Origin: Parvibaculum sp040390855
GTDB taxonomy: Bacteria > Pseudomonadota > Alphaproteobacteria > Parvibaculales > Parvibaculaceae
Direction of reading: 5' to 3'
DNA length: 64,000 bases
Assembly (NCBI GenBank): GCA_040390855.1
Contig: JAZJXO010000005.1
Coordinates: 1 to 64,000 of the forward strand
Part shown: positions 1 through 8,367 of the stretch, in pieces
Layout of the letters: each line of letters starts with the position of its first letter
Position numbering within the stretch: the first letter of the stretch is position 1
Notes under the pieces: generated by a model
Seen by the model: the letters and a program-made list of their open reading frames with translations, nothing else
What the model was told of the DNA's origin: nothing
Database searches by the model: none
Made by a program: the position numbers and the translations under genes

Positions 1-47
1 ATTACCTCAAAAACTCCGGCTATGCGTCAATCTAATGTCATCAAGCT

Positions 48-1142
48 CTAAAGCGCGAAACCAAGGGTCAGCGAACCGAACTGATCGATCTTGGGCTGGC
101 CGTCAAATTCGCGGGTGCGGAAATCATGGGTGAAGCTCAGTCGCGCGCCGCCGAGCACGATGACCGTGCCGAGCTTGAGGTCGCCGACTACAGGTTTCTT
201 GTCGATGGATTGACTGTCACGGAACGTGTTGCCGTCGAGGAAAATATCACGCGCCACGGCGCGGCCTTCCACACCAACAAAGAGATACCAGTCGAAACCC
301 GATGAGGTATGGAACCATTCGGATCCGCCGGACGCCGGATAGATGCGCGGCGGACCGAAATCATCCGGCAGCGACGGCCCGATGCGCCAGACCGCGCCCG
401 CACCGGCATAGGTCGAGATATTGCCGAGCGCGAGACTGCCATAAGGAATGATGTCGGTCGAAAGACCAAAGACCTTCGGCGTCTCGAATAAATTGGAGCG
501 CCATGCGCGCTCGAAGCTGAGGTTGACGCCCACTTCGTTTTTGAGCTGATTGTCCCAGCCTTCGGCTTCTTCCGCGCCGATCAGCTTGTGCCAGTTGTTC
601 TGCACTTCCTCGCCGCCCGCAGCCGGTCCGATCACGCCGAGATCAAGCGCCCATTGGTCCTGCCAGCTTTCGCCGCGATCATTGGAGCGCACGCTTTGCA
701 GCGTGAAAGTCGTGTGCAGCCAACCCGCATAGGGCCGGTCATTATAGATCGGGGCAGGATTGTCCGTGTCGTTCGGTGTGAAGATCAGGTGGGCAAGCGA
801 TACGCCGACGCGATGCGTGGTGCCGGTGATGTTTTCATCATTGGTGAGGAAGCCGAAGAGCGGCGGCGCTGATAGTGACTTCAGCCAGTCGGGCATGTCG
901 GTCGTGGGGGCGGAAATCCACGAGAGCTTCAAACCATTGGTGTAATGGCGGTCGGTATTGGCGAGCTTGGCAAAGAGATCGTTTTCAACTTCCATCGTGA
1001 TGAAGCCGTTATCCGGCGTGATGGCAGGGTCGGGCACAAGCTCGTCCGCGCGGACAGCGTCCGGCAAAAACAGGGCCAATCCTGAAAAAGCGAGCGCCGC
1101 AAGGCGCGCGAGGGACATAGATGAAGTTTGCATCGGTTTCAT
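48..1142 (-). CDS. Lipid A deacylase LpxR family protein (DUF2219)
   Basis: Predicted outer-membrane beta-barrel of the LpxR family, which removes the 3'-acyloxyacyl chain of lipid A. The start was set at the Met of MKPMQTSSMS because an alanine/leucine-rich signal peptide ending near AVRA-DEL follows at once; an in-frame upstream extension of 35 codons looks non-coding. Family signatures are visible: VENDLFA and HYTNGLKLSW near the mature N terminus (Asn-Asp and Thr/Ser active-site area), then NDRPYAGWL, and a C-terminal strand ending in Phe-Ala-Leu as in barrel proteins. The mature length of about 335 residues suits the family. It stands alone, divergent from an acyl-CoA synthetase; the lipid A biosynthesis cluster is 37 kb away. 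LpxR activity itself is inferred. Confidence 0.85.
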   Translation of the reverse strand: MKPMQTSSMSLARLAALAFSGLALFLPDAVRADELVPDPAITPDNGFITMEVENDLFAKLANTDRHYTNGLKLSWISAPTTDMPDWLKSLSAPPLFGFLTNDENITGTTHRVGVSLAHLIFTPNDTDNPAPIYNDRPYAGWLHTTFTLQSVRSNDRGESWQDQWALDLGVIGPAAGGEEVQNNWHKLIGAEEAEGWDNQLKNEVGVNLSFERAWRSNLFETPKVFGLSTDIIPYGSLALGNISTYAGAGAVWRIGPSLPDDFGPPRIYPASGGSEWFHTSSGFDWYLFVGVEGRAVARDIFLDGNTFRDSQSIDKKPVVGDLKLGTVIVLGGARLSFTHDFRTREFDGQPKIDQFGSLTLGFAL

Positions 1143-1276
1143 CGGGTGCTCTCGTAATGGTTTCTTGACGGGGGGAAAGGAGAGGTTGTCCAATGTCATC
1201 CAACGAATAAAACGGGAGCACCGGAGCCGCACGAGGTCGGGACGCATCCCTAAAAACAGTATAGGGAGATTTGAGG

Positions 1277-2860
1277 ATGAATGTGTCGAAAATTGTGACG
1301 GGCTCGATGAGCCGCGAAGAGGCGGCGGCCAACGGCATGATCATCGCCTTCCATGCGGGCATTCGGCCCGATGTCCCGGCTTTTCTGTCGGAAGCGGGAA
1401 GCCGCACCTTTGGCGAACTCAACGCGCGGGCGAACCAGTTGACGCGGGCGCTTCGCCGCGCGGGGCTCAAAGCCGGTGACGCGGTGGCGCTTCTCTGTTC
1501 GAACCGTCCCGAATTTGCCGAGACGGTGTCCGCCTGTCAGCGTGCGGGCTTTCGCCTGACGCCCGTGAACTGGCACCTGAAAGGCAACGAAGTCGGCTAT
1601 ATCGTGGACAACTGCGAGGCAAAAGCCTTTATCGCGGATGCGCGCTTCAAGGGCTCGGCCATCGAAGCCGCCGCCATGTCGCCGGGCGTCCTGATCGGCC
1701 TTGCGATCGGCGGCGACATCGACGGTTTCACAAATTACGACACGGCGATTGCAGCGGAGTCGGACGAAAATATTTCCGATCCGGTCCTCGGTACGCAGAT
1801 GCTGTACACATCCGGCACAACAGGGTACCCCAAAGGCGTCTTTCGCCGCGAAGCAGCACCCGTCACGCCTTTGCTGGTCAAACTCTCTGAGACGGCGCAA
1901 TTCAAAGAGGGTGACTTCGCGCTTGTCACCGGCCCGCTTTATCACGCCGCCCCCTTGTCGCTCAATCTCACCTTCCCGCTCAATTCCGGCATCGGATGCT
2001 TCGTGATGGACAAATGGGACGCGGAGGAAGCGTTGCGTCTCGTGCAGGAGTATAAAATCACGCATACCCATGTCGTGCCGACCATGCTTCACCGAATCCT
2101 GTCCCTTGCGCCGGAAGTGCGCGCTAAATATGACTTCTCCAGCCTGCGTTGGGTGCTGCATGGCGCAGCCCCTTGCCCGACCCATGTGAAAGAACGCTCC
2201 ATCGAACTTTTCGGACCCGTTGTGTACGAGTATTACGGCGCCACCGAAGGCGGCGGCATTTTCGTCGACAGCCACGAATGGAAAACCAAAGTGGGCACCG
2301 TCGGCAAACCTCTGCCCGGCGTCATCGTCCGCGTGGTCAATGACAATGGCGAACTCACCGCGCCACGAGAAGTCGGTACGATTTATTTTGAAGCGCCCGC
2401 GACGGGCCGTTTTGAATATTTCAAGGCACCGGAAAAAACCGAAGGCGCCTATCGCGGCAATGACTACACGATGGGCGATATGGGCTATCTCGACGAGGAC
2501 GGCTTTCTCTATCTCACAGGTCGCAGCGCCGAAGTGATCATCTCCGGTGGCGTCAATATCTATCCCGTCGAGATTGACCAGGAAGTGCTGGAACACCCCG
2601 CCGTCTATGACGTTGCCGCCGTCGGTGTGCCCAGCGAGGAATGGGGCGAGGAGATCAAGGCCGTGGTGCAACTCAATGAAGGCTACACCGCCTCGGAAAA
2701 ACTCGCCGCCGAGATCGTGGCCTTTGCGGCGGAGCGTCTGCCGGGCTACAAGCGCCCGCGTTCGGTGGATTTCACCGACGATCTGCCGCGTATGCCGTCT
2801 GGAAAAATCCTGCGGCGCACTGTGCGTGACCGCTACTGGCAGGGCGATAAGAAGATTTGA
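1277..2860 (+). CDS. AMP-dependent acyl-CoA synthetase
   Basis: ANL-superfamily ligase of 527 residues that activates a carboxylic acid to acyl-AMP and then acyl-CoA. Visible motifs: P-loop YTSGTTGYPKG near residue 177, YGATEGGG near 318, GRSAEVIISGGVNIYPVEI near 415-432 (hinge Asp/Gly region), and the catalytic Lys in PRMPSGKILRR near 510. The ATG at 1277 was chosen over the TTG at 1271 because AGGGAG lies eight bases before the ATG. Substrate chain length cannot be read from sequence; short- to medium-chain or aromatic acids are possible. It begins the catabolic group that includes an LLM monooxygenase and an amidohydrolase. Confidence 0.92.
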   Translation: MNVSKIVTGSMSREEAAANGMIIAFHAGIRPDVPAFLSEAGSRTFGELNARANQLTRALRRAGLKAGDAVALLCSNRPEFAETVSACQRAGFRLTPVNWHLKGNEVGYIVDNCEAKAFIADARFKGSAIEAAAMSPGVLIGLAIGGDIDGFTNYDTAIAAESDENISDPVLGTQMLYTSGTTGYPKGVFRREAAPVTPLLVKLSETAQFKEGDFALVTGPLYHAAPLSLNLTFPLNSGIGCFVMDKWDAEEALRLVQEYKITHTHVVPTMLHRILSLAPEVRAKYDFSSLRWVLHGAAPCPTHVKERSIELFGPVVYEYYGATEGGGIFVDSHEWKTKVGTVGKPLPGVIVRVVNDNGELTAPREVGTIYFEAPATGRFEYFKAPEKTEGAYRGNDYTMGDMGYLDEDGFLYLTGRSAEVIISGGVNIYPVEIDQEVLEHPAVYDVAAVGVPSEEWGEEIKAVVQLNEGYTASEKLAAEIVAFAAERLPGYKRPRSVDFTDDLPRMPSGKILRRTVRDRYWQGDKKI

Positions 2861-2968
2861 TGAATGTCGAGATATGGCCGCTGTGATCGTGGCCTGATCG
2901 GGACTCTCGACGAACCAACCTATCCCCTGTATCTCTAGCGGGTAAAACAGAAACATCGGGAGCTGGAA

Positions 2969-3379
2969 ATGTCTTTTGCTTATCCTTTGACCGGCCTTGT
3001 CACGGTCATCACCTTGCTTGTCTTTTTTTGGATGGGAATAAACGTTGGTCGTGTACGAACCAAATTGAAATTGCCTGCGCCGATCATGCAGGGTCCAGAC
3101 GAATTCATGCGGGCGCTGCGGGTGCATGAAAACACGATGGAAGGTCTGCTGATTTTTCTGCCGATGCTCTGGCTCTTTGCGGTGACCTCGTCGCACGATC
3201 TCTGGGCGGCCATTATCGGCATCATCTATCCGGTCGGACGTCTTCTCTATGCACGCGGCTATTACACAGCCGCTGACAAACGCGGTCCTGGTTTTGCCAT
3301 TGGCCTTCTGTCGAGCTTCGCGCTGCTTCTCGGAACGCTCTACTTCCTGATCAGTCAGATCGTGACGAACGGCTTCTGA
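2969..3379 (+). CDS. MAPEG family membrane protein
   Basis: A 136-residue protein with four predicted membrane helices and the MAPEG core pattern (GRVRTKLKLPAP, then FMRALRVHENTMEGLLIFLPML), in which the R-x-x-x-x-N-x-E-x-x motif of helix 2 contributes to glutathione binding in family members. MAPEG proteins are membrane glutathione transferases or peroxidases; the substrate here is unknown. GGGAG precedes the ATG. It follows the acyl-CoA synthetase by 108 bases and is closed by a terminator. A second MAPEG protein is encoded at 46666-47067. Confidence 0.88.
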   Translation: MSFAYPLTGLVTVITLLVFFWMGINVGRVRTKLKLPAPIMQGPDEFMRALRVHENTMEGLLIFLPMLWLFAVTSSHDLWAAIIGIIYPVGRLLYARGYYTAADKRGPGFAIGLLSSFALLLGTLYFLISQIVTNGF

Positions 3380-3392
3380 TTTTTTCGCTGCA

Positions 3393-3436
3393 AAAAAGCC
3401 CGCTCTCAGATGTGAGGGCGGGCTTTTGTTTTTTGT
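3393..3436. terminator. Bidirectional rho-independent terminator
   Basis: AAAAGCCCGC..CTCA and TGAG..GCGGGCTTTT form a long stem with a GATG loop, an A-tract on the left and a T-tract on the right. It sits between two convergent genes (MAPEG ends at 3379, hydrolase ends at 3446) and can serve both. Confidence 0.9.
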
Positions 3437-3445
3437 GAGGTAGCG

Positions 3446-4222
3446 TCAGCCGAGTTTTGCAATCGCGGCGCCCACCTGATTTGTTTTTTCCGCCGTTACC
3501 ATGTGCCCTGCCTCGGCAATGGAGACAAGCTCCGCTCCTGCAATCGCTTTTTTGAAGGCGTGTGCATAGGTAGGCGGGATCAACCTGTCGCTGTCGCCCC
3601 AGATGAGTATGGTCTTTGCTTTGATACGATAGAGGCGTTGCGAAAGCCCGCGTTCGGGAATGGGGAACAATATCTTTCCCGCCATGCCCATCTGCCGTGC
3701 GTTCATCACGAGAAACCCCTTGAGCCATTCAGGGTCCGAGAGGGCGACGCCCGCTGTCATAATTTTCGTGCCTGCCTCAACATCATGGAATAGATATTGC
3801 GGCATCTCGTAAGGCAGCATGGCGAATATGTCGGGGATCGGATGCGCGTCATGCCAGAGGCCCGCCGGACAAATGAGCGCGAGGCGCGAGACGGAAGCGG
3901 GCGCGATAGCCGCCATCTCTGCCGCGATCATGCCACCCATCGAATGACCGACAAGGATCGGGTCTTTGAGCCCCAGCGCTTCAACCACATCTGCCGTGTG
4001 CAGTGTGAAGTCGAGCATGTCGCGCAACTCGCCGCATTCTTCGCTGTCGCCATAGCCCGGCAGCAAAGGCGCAAAGACGTGATGTGTCTCGGCAAGTTTT
4101 GCGATCAGCGGATCGCCAAGTTGAATGCCGCCCGCGCCATGCAGGTAAACAAGCGGCGTGCCTTTGCCCGCTTCGATGTAACGGACGGGGACCGCATGAG
4201 TTTTGACTGTCTTGAGTTCCAT
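3446..4222 (-). CDS. Alpha/beta hydrolase
   Basis: A 258-residue alpha/beta-fold hydrolase. The oxyanion motif LHGAGG is near residue 28, the nucleophile elbow GHSMGG places Ser at 94, the acid is in GDSDRL near 212 and the base is His240 in EAGHMV. The start was placed at MELKTVK because this ATG overlaps the stop of the upstream LLM monooxygenase by one base (TGATG), which indicates translational coupling. In this setting it may hydrolyse the ester or lactone made by the monooxygenase; this is inference. The longer reading frame upstream lies inside the monooxygenase gene. Confidence 0.9.
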   Translation of the reverse strand: MELKTVKTHAVPVRYIEAGKGTPLVYLHGAGGIQLGDPLIAKLAETHHVFAPLLPGYGDSEECGELRDMLDFTLHTADVVEALGLKDPILVGHSMGGMIAAEMAAIAPASVSRLALICPAGLWHDAHPIPDIFAMLPYEMPQYLFHDVEAGTKIMTAGVALSDPEWLKGFLVMNARQMGMAGKILFPIPERGLSQRLYRIKAKTILIWGDSDRLIPPTYAHAFKKAIAGAELVSIAEAGHMVTAEKTNQVGAAIAKLG

Positions 4223-5487
4223 CAGTCTTTTCCTCCCACGGCCGCAGCAACCATCTGCTCTGTCGGCAGGTTGCCCGGTTTGGCCTGATTTTTGAGCGGG
4301 CTGCACCAGAAGCGGTTGTCGTCTTTATGGTCCGGGAACATGTCGCGCAGTTTGGGCATGACTTTCTCGGCAAAAAGTTTTGTCGAATACATGCACTTGT
4401 CTTTCGGCATGTTGCCGACATGCATGAGGCAGAAGACATTGCCGACGCGAAGTCCCTTTATGAGTTCTTCCATGCGTTGGCGCACAGTTTCCGGACTGCC
4501 CGCAATGACGTGACCCTGTTCGTTCAGATCTTTCCACGTGAGTTCGCCATAGCCGTCAACGGGCGGCGCATATTGCGAGAGCGCCCCGCTCTGGATCGTC
4601 TTGATCGTGCGGTAGCCCGGTGCATCGGCAAAGCCACCATAGACATGGAGGCAGCGGTTATAGAAATAGCTGACATGTTCGGAGTAAAGCCGTTCGGCTT
4701 CTTCGTCGGTATCGGCCACGCAGATCGTCTGCGCAAATCCGGCACGGTAAGGACTGTCATCGGGTGCATTGCGGTCCGCGACGCGGTCCCAATAGCCCTG
4801 CATGAGCGCTTTGGCGCGGATATAGCCGGAGAAGGAGAGATAGGAATAGGAATAGGTGTTGTCGATGCAGAAATCATATGTCTCGACTGAGCCGCCGCCG
4901 GGAATATGGATCGGCATGTTTTTCTGGATTGGGCGCGGCCAGATATTCACGTGGCGCAGTTTGTTGTAGCGACCGTTGAACGCGAAAGGATCAGGGTCTG
5001 ACCAGGCGCGTTTGATGAGGTCATGCGCCTCGTTATATTTCTCGCGCGTCAGCGCCGGTATCTGCCCGTAGCAATAGTTCGTATCCATCGACGTGCCGAC
5101 GGGAAAACCCGCAACGAGACGCCCGCCCGAAATGCAATCGAGCATGGCAAATTCTTCGGCGACGCGGACGGGTGGATTGTAGAGCGCAATCGAATTGCCG
5201 AGCACGACAATGCCGACGTCCTTGGTACGGCGCGCGAGCCCTGCGGCGATGATATTGGGCGAGGGCATGATGCCATAGGCATTCTGGTGATGCTCATTGA
5301 CGCCGATGCCGTCAAAGCCGAGCGTGGACGAGTATTCCAGCAGGTCCATATATTCGTTATAGAGATGATGGGCGCGTGCGGGATCGAACAGGCGACTGTC
5401 GATGTCGACCCAGACCGAACGATGTTTCTCGCGGAAGTCATCGGGCAGGTCCTGCCACGGCATCAGATTGAACCATGTAAACTTCAT
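4222..5487 (-). CDS. LLM class flavin-dependent oxidoreductase
   Basis: Bacterial-luciferase-like monooxygenase of 421 residues. Typical features are the N-terminal MKFTWFNLMPW strand, GFDGIGVNEHHQNAYG near residue 60, then NSIALYNPPVRVAEEFAMLDCISGGRLVAGFPVG, the standard flavin-binding barrel segment. Three in-frame starts exist; MKFTW at 5487 lies eight bases after GGGGAGG and is preferred over 5493 and 5523. Members use FMNH2 or F420H2 from a partner reductase; no reductase gene is in this window. It is coupled to the downstream hydrolase and divergent from the amidohydrolase, with a perfect inverted repeat between them. Confidence 0.92.
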   Translation of the reverse strand: MKFTWFNLMPWQDLPDDFREKHRSVWVDIDSRLFDPARAHHLYNEYMDLLEYSSTLGFDGIGVNEHHQNAYGIMPSPNIIAAGLARRTKDVGIVVLGNSIALYNPPVRVAEEFAMLDCISGGRLVAGFPVGTSMDTNYCYGQIPALTREKYNEAHDLIKRAWSDPDPFAFNGRYNKLRHVNIWPRPIQKNMPIHIPGGGSVETYDFCIDNTYSYSYLSFSGYIRAKALMQGYWDRVADRNAPDDSPYRAGFAQTICVADTDEEAERLYSEHVSYFYNRCLHVYGGFADAPGYRTIKTIQSGALSQYAPPVDGYGELTWKDLNEQGHVIAGSPETVRQRMEELIKGLRVGNVFCLMHVGNMPKDKCMYSTKLFAEKVMPKLRDMFPDHKDDNRFWCSPLKNQAKPGNLPTEQMVAAAVGGKD

Positions 5488-5560
5488 CAGCATGTCCTCC
5501 CCAGGATGAGCCGAATTATTCATAAACGGGTCCGCTTCTTGATTTTTATACGGCCCGCGA

Positions 5561-5582
5561 GATTAGGGTGATTGCCCTAATC
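5561..5582. promoter_or_regulatory. Perfect 8-6-8 inverted repeat, probable operator
   Basis: GATTAGGG and CCCTAATC flank the six bases TGATTG without mismatch. The repeat lies 74 bases before the LLM monooxygenase start and 147 bases before the amidohydrolase start, where a repressor could control both divergent promoters. No regulator gene is adjacent. Half-site length and symmetry suit a TetR- or GntR-type dimer; this is inference. Confidence 0.6.
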
Positions 5583-5663
5583 GGCAAGTGTAGTGATTTT
5601 CCTTTCCCCGCGCAAACGGGTTTGGTTCGCCCGTTCGTCTCTCCCGCGTTACGTTGTGTCCTT

Positions 5664-5718
5664 TCACCTTGGCCGGTTTGGGGAGTAAACTCCCCCAAAT
5701 CAGAAAATCTCAAGGTGA
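5664..5718 (+). promoter_or_regulatory. 5' leader able to sequester the Shine-Dalgarno
   Basis: TCACCTTG (5664-5671) is exactly complementary to CAAGGTGA (5711-5718), which contains the ribosome-binding site of the amidohydrolase. The bases between them form their own hairpin, TTTGGGGAGT (5677-5686) with ACTCCCCCAAA (5689-5699), one C bulged. The arrangement could block translation initiation or, if read as DNA, be nested operators. Confidence 0.45.
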
Positions 5719-5728
5719 GGACAAGACC

Positions 5729-7453
5729 ATGGCTGAAGTCGATATTGTGATCCGTGGCGGCACACTCTATGACGGCACAGGTACCGAGGGCCGCAAGGGC
5801 GATGTGGCGATTGATAAAGGCATCATTGTTGCTGTCGGCGAGGTGAGCGCAAAAGGCCGTGAAGAGATCGACGCGACGGGCCATATCGTGACGCCGGGCT
5901 GGGTCGACATTCATACTCATTACGACGGTCAGGCGACTTGGGACGAGCGCATGACGCCGTCTTCCATCCACGGCACGACGACGGTCGTCATGGGAAATTG
6001 CGGCGTCGGCTTCGCGCCTGTTCGCAAGCAGGATCACGATACGCTGATCCGCCTGATGGAAGGCGTCGAGGACATTCCGGGGGCAGCACTTGCCGAGGGT
6101 CTCACATGGGATTGGGAAAGTTTCTGCGATTATCTCGACAAGCTGGAAGCCCGCCCGCGCGACATCGACGTCGCCGCACAGATCCCGCACGGCGCGCTGC
6201 GCGTCTATGTGATGGGCGAGCGCGGTGCGAAACGCGAAGCGGCGACAGAAGCAGAGATCGCGCAGATGCGCGTTCTCGTGCGCGATGGCATCAAGGCGGG
6301 TGCACTCGGTTTCTCAACGACGCGCACGATGGTTCACCGCACGGCGGATGGAGATCTGACGCCCACGGTCGGCGCAGCGGATGCTGAAATGCGTGCGATT
6401 GCACTCGGTCTCAAGGATGCCGATGCCGGTGTGTTGCAATGGGTGTCGGATTTCAGGGAAATTGATCACGAGTTTGCCCTTATCTCCGAGCTTGTCGAAT
6501 TGTCGGGCCGCCCCTTGAGCTTCTCGATGGTGCAAGCAGACGTGGTGCCGGACCAGTGGCGTGATCTGACGAAGCGTCTTGATGCGGCTGCGGCCAAGGG
6601 ATTGCCGATCAAGGCGCAGGTGCAGGGCCGTCCCGTTGGTCTGATGCTGGGCTTGCAAGGCTCGGTGCATCCGTTTGTGACGCGTCCGAGCTATGTGGCG
6701 ATCATGCATTTGCCGCTTGCTGAGCGCGTCGCAAAAATGATCGAGCCCGAGTTCCGCGCCAGGATGCTTGCTGAAGCGCCAGAAGCTGGTCATCCCTTTG
6801 TGAACTCGCTCGCTGGCGCTTATCACAAAATGTTCGATCTGGGGATCCCGCCGAATTATGAACCGGCACCAGAAGAAAGCATTGGCGCGCGCGCGAAGCT
6901 CACGGGCCAGAACCCCGATGAGATCGTATTTGACGTGCTCACCGCCAATGGCGGTACGGGTTTCCTCTTCTTCCCGCTGCACAATTATTTCGACTTCAAT
7001 CTCGACAACACACTGACCATGATGCGCAATCCGAACACGCTGTTCGGTTTGAGCGATGGCGGCGCGCATGTCGGGGCGATCTGCGATGTGAGCGTGCCGA
7101 CCTATATGCTGACGCATTGGTGCCGTGACCGGACGCGCGGCGAGCAGCTCGACCTGCCTTTTGTGGTGAAGAGCCAGACGCGCGATACGGCTGAGGCGAT
7201 GGGTCTGCTCGATCGTGGCCTTCTGGCGGTGGGCTACAAAGCCGACGTCAATGTCATCGACTTTGAAAACCTGCAATTGCGCCCTCCGCATATGGTCTAT
7301 GACCTGCCGTCTCGTGCGCGTCGTCTGATGCAGGAAGCCGACGGCTATGTGGCAACGATTGCGAACGGTCAGGTGATCTATCGCGACGGGGTGCCTACAG
7401 GCGCTTTGCCCGGCAAGCTGGTGCGCGGACACAAGGCAGCGCCTGCTGTCTGA
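5729..7453 (+). CDS. N-acyl-D-amino-acid deacylase family amidohydrolase
   Basis: Amidohydrolase-superfamily enzyme of 574 residues. Metal ligands are visible: HTHYDGQ places His62 and His64, MGNCG places Cys91 (the bridging Cys of D-aminoacylases), and LSDGGAHVG near residue 448 supplies the catalytic Asp. The start ATG at 5729 has AAGGTGAGG nine bases upstream; the open frame before it is leader. Family members hydrolyse N-acyl-D-amino acids or related amides, but the substrate is not predictable from motifs. It is divergent from the LLM monooxygenase and probably shares its control. Confidence 0.88.
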   Translation: MAEVDIVIRGGTLYDGTGTEGRKGDVAIDKGIIVAVGEVSAKGREEIDATGHIVTPGWVDIHTHYDGQATWDERMTPSSIHGTTTVVMGNCGVGFAPVRKQDHDTLIRLMEGVEDIPGAALAEGLTWDWESFCDYLDKLEARPRDIDVAAQIPHGALRVYVMGERGAKREAATEAEIAQMRVLVRDGIKAGALGFSTTRTMVHRTADGDLTPTVGAADAEMRAIALGLKDADAGVLQWVSDFREIDHEFALISELVELSGRPLSFSMVQADVVPDQWRDLTKRLDAAAAKGLPIKAQVQGRPVGLMLGLQGSVHPFVTRPSYVAIMHLPLAERVAKMIEPEFRARMLAEAPEAGHPFVNSLAGAYHKMFDLGIPPNYEPAPEESIGARAKLTGQNPDEIVFDVLTANGGTGFLFFPLHNYFDFNLDNTLTMMRNPNTLFGLSDGGAHVGAICDVSVPTYMLTHWCRDRTRGEQLDLPFVVKSQTRDTAEAMGLLDRGLLAVGYKADVNVIDFENLQLRPPHMVYDLPSRARRLMQEADGYVATIANGQVIYRDGVPTGALPGKLVRGHKAAPAV

Positions 7454-7455
7454 AG

Positions 7456-8367
7456 TTAAACGGTTCGGGGTTCCCAGACGGGCGCAACTTCGGTTGCGCC
7501 CGTTTCTGTTTGGGCGACGACAATTTCCGTTTCGATAAAACGGGCCGCGCGTTCGGCAATTTCAGGCCAGCCGGTTTCCATCGGCAGCCAATGGGCATGA
7601 CCGGGTAGCGTTTCGAGCCGCGCTTTGTCGCCATAGTATTCTGCGGCGCGCATGGCAACCGAGAGCGGTGTCAGGCGGTCTTCGCTGCCGGTCAGCAACA
7701 AGAGCGGGCAGGTAATGGCGTTGAAATCCACGGCGCTGGCATGGCGGCTGTCAAAAAACCACAGTGTCAGTTCAAATGCGGCGCGGCCTGATTCCGGAAT
7801 GAGCGATGCATAGAGATTGCGGGCATCGCGCTCATTAAACCCGTTGAGACCGATGCGGCGCATGATGTCATAGGTCGGTTTCTGCGTTTGCCGCCAGAAA
7901 GGTTTGGGGAAAAGGTTGCGCAGGAAAAACAGGACGACAGCGCCGGGCATTGCAAAGACCGGAGCGCAATGGGCGGAGGCCAGCAGCACCGCGCCGCTGG
8001 TGAGATCACGCGCGGCGAGGATTTGCGCGAGCGTGCCGCCCATGGAGTGACCGATTAGGATTGGCTTTTCATCAAGCAGACGGATTTCGCGCTCAAGATC
8101 GGCGGCGTAATCAAGCAGGCTCGTTGTTGCAAGCGCAGGGTCGGGCGTCTCGTCCGGCTCAATGTCGTGATAGCGCAAAGCAGGCGTGATGACGCGGTAG
8201 CCGCGCGCTTCAAAATAGTGCCGGAAATTGTGCCAGACATGCGGGCGCGACCACATGCCGTGAATGAGCATGATCGTGCGCGATGGTGCCGCAGCGGCAG
8301 GCGGGCCCGCTTTCTCCTTAGAAGGAACAGTTTGGCTCAGCTTGAATAGGGTTGTCTCATGCATCAT
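7456..8367 (-). CDS. Alpha/beta hydrolase
   Basis: About 303 residues, alpha/beta-hydrolase fold: MLIHGMWSRPHVW (oxyanion region), GHSMGGT (nucleophile Ser near 113), a cap domain rich in aromatic residues, TGSEDRLTP (acid) and LPGHAHW (base His). No strong Shine-Dalgarno is seen; the paired ATGATG at 8362-8367 was chosen over a TTG twelve bases upstream. It ends three bases from the end of the convergent amidohydrolase. It is only distantly similar to the hydrolase at 3446-4222, with a different cap. Confidence 0.85.
   Translation of the reverse strand: MMHETTLFKLSQTVPSKEKAGPPAAAAPSRTIMLIHGMWSRPHVWHNFRHYFEARGYRVITPALRYHDIEPDETPDPALATTSLLDYAADLEREIRLLDEKPILIGHSMGGTLAQILAARDLTSGAVLLASAHCAPVFAMPGAVVLFFLRNLFPKPFWRQTQKPTYDIMRRIGLNGFNERDARNLYASLIPESGRAAFELTLWFFDSRHASAVDFNAITCPLLLLTGSEDRLTPLSVAMRAAEYYGDKARLETLPGHAHWLPMETGWPEIAERAARFIETEIVVAQTETGATEVAPVWEPRTV

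Noticed and set aside
1250..3196. 648-codon open frame on the minus strand opposite the acyl-CoA synthetase
   Set aside because: It is antisense to a gene with clear ANL motifs; the translation is His/Arg/Phe-rich without domains, typical of a GC-rich shadow frame.
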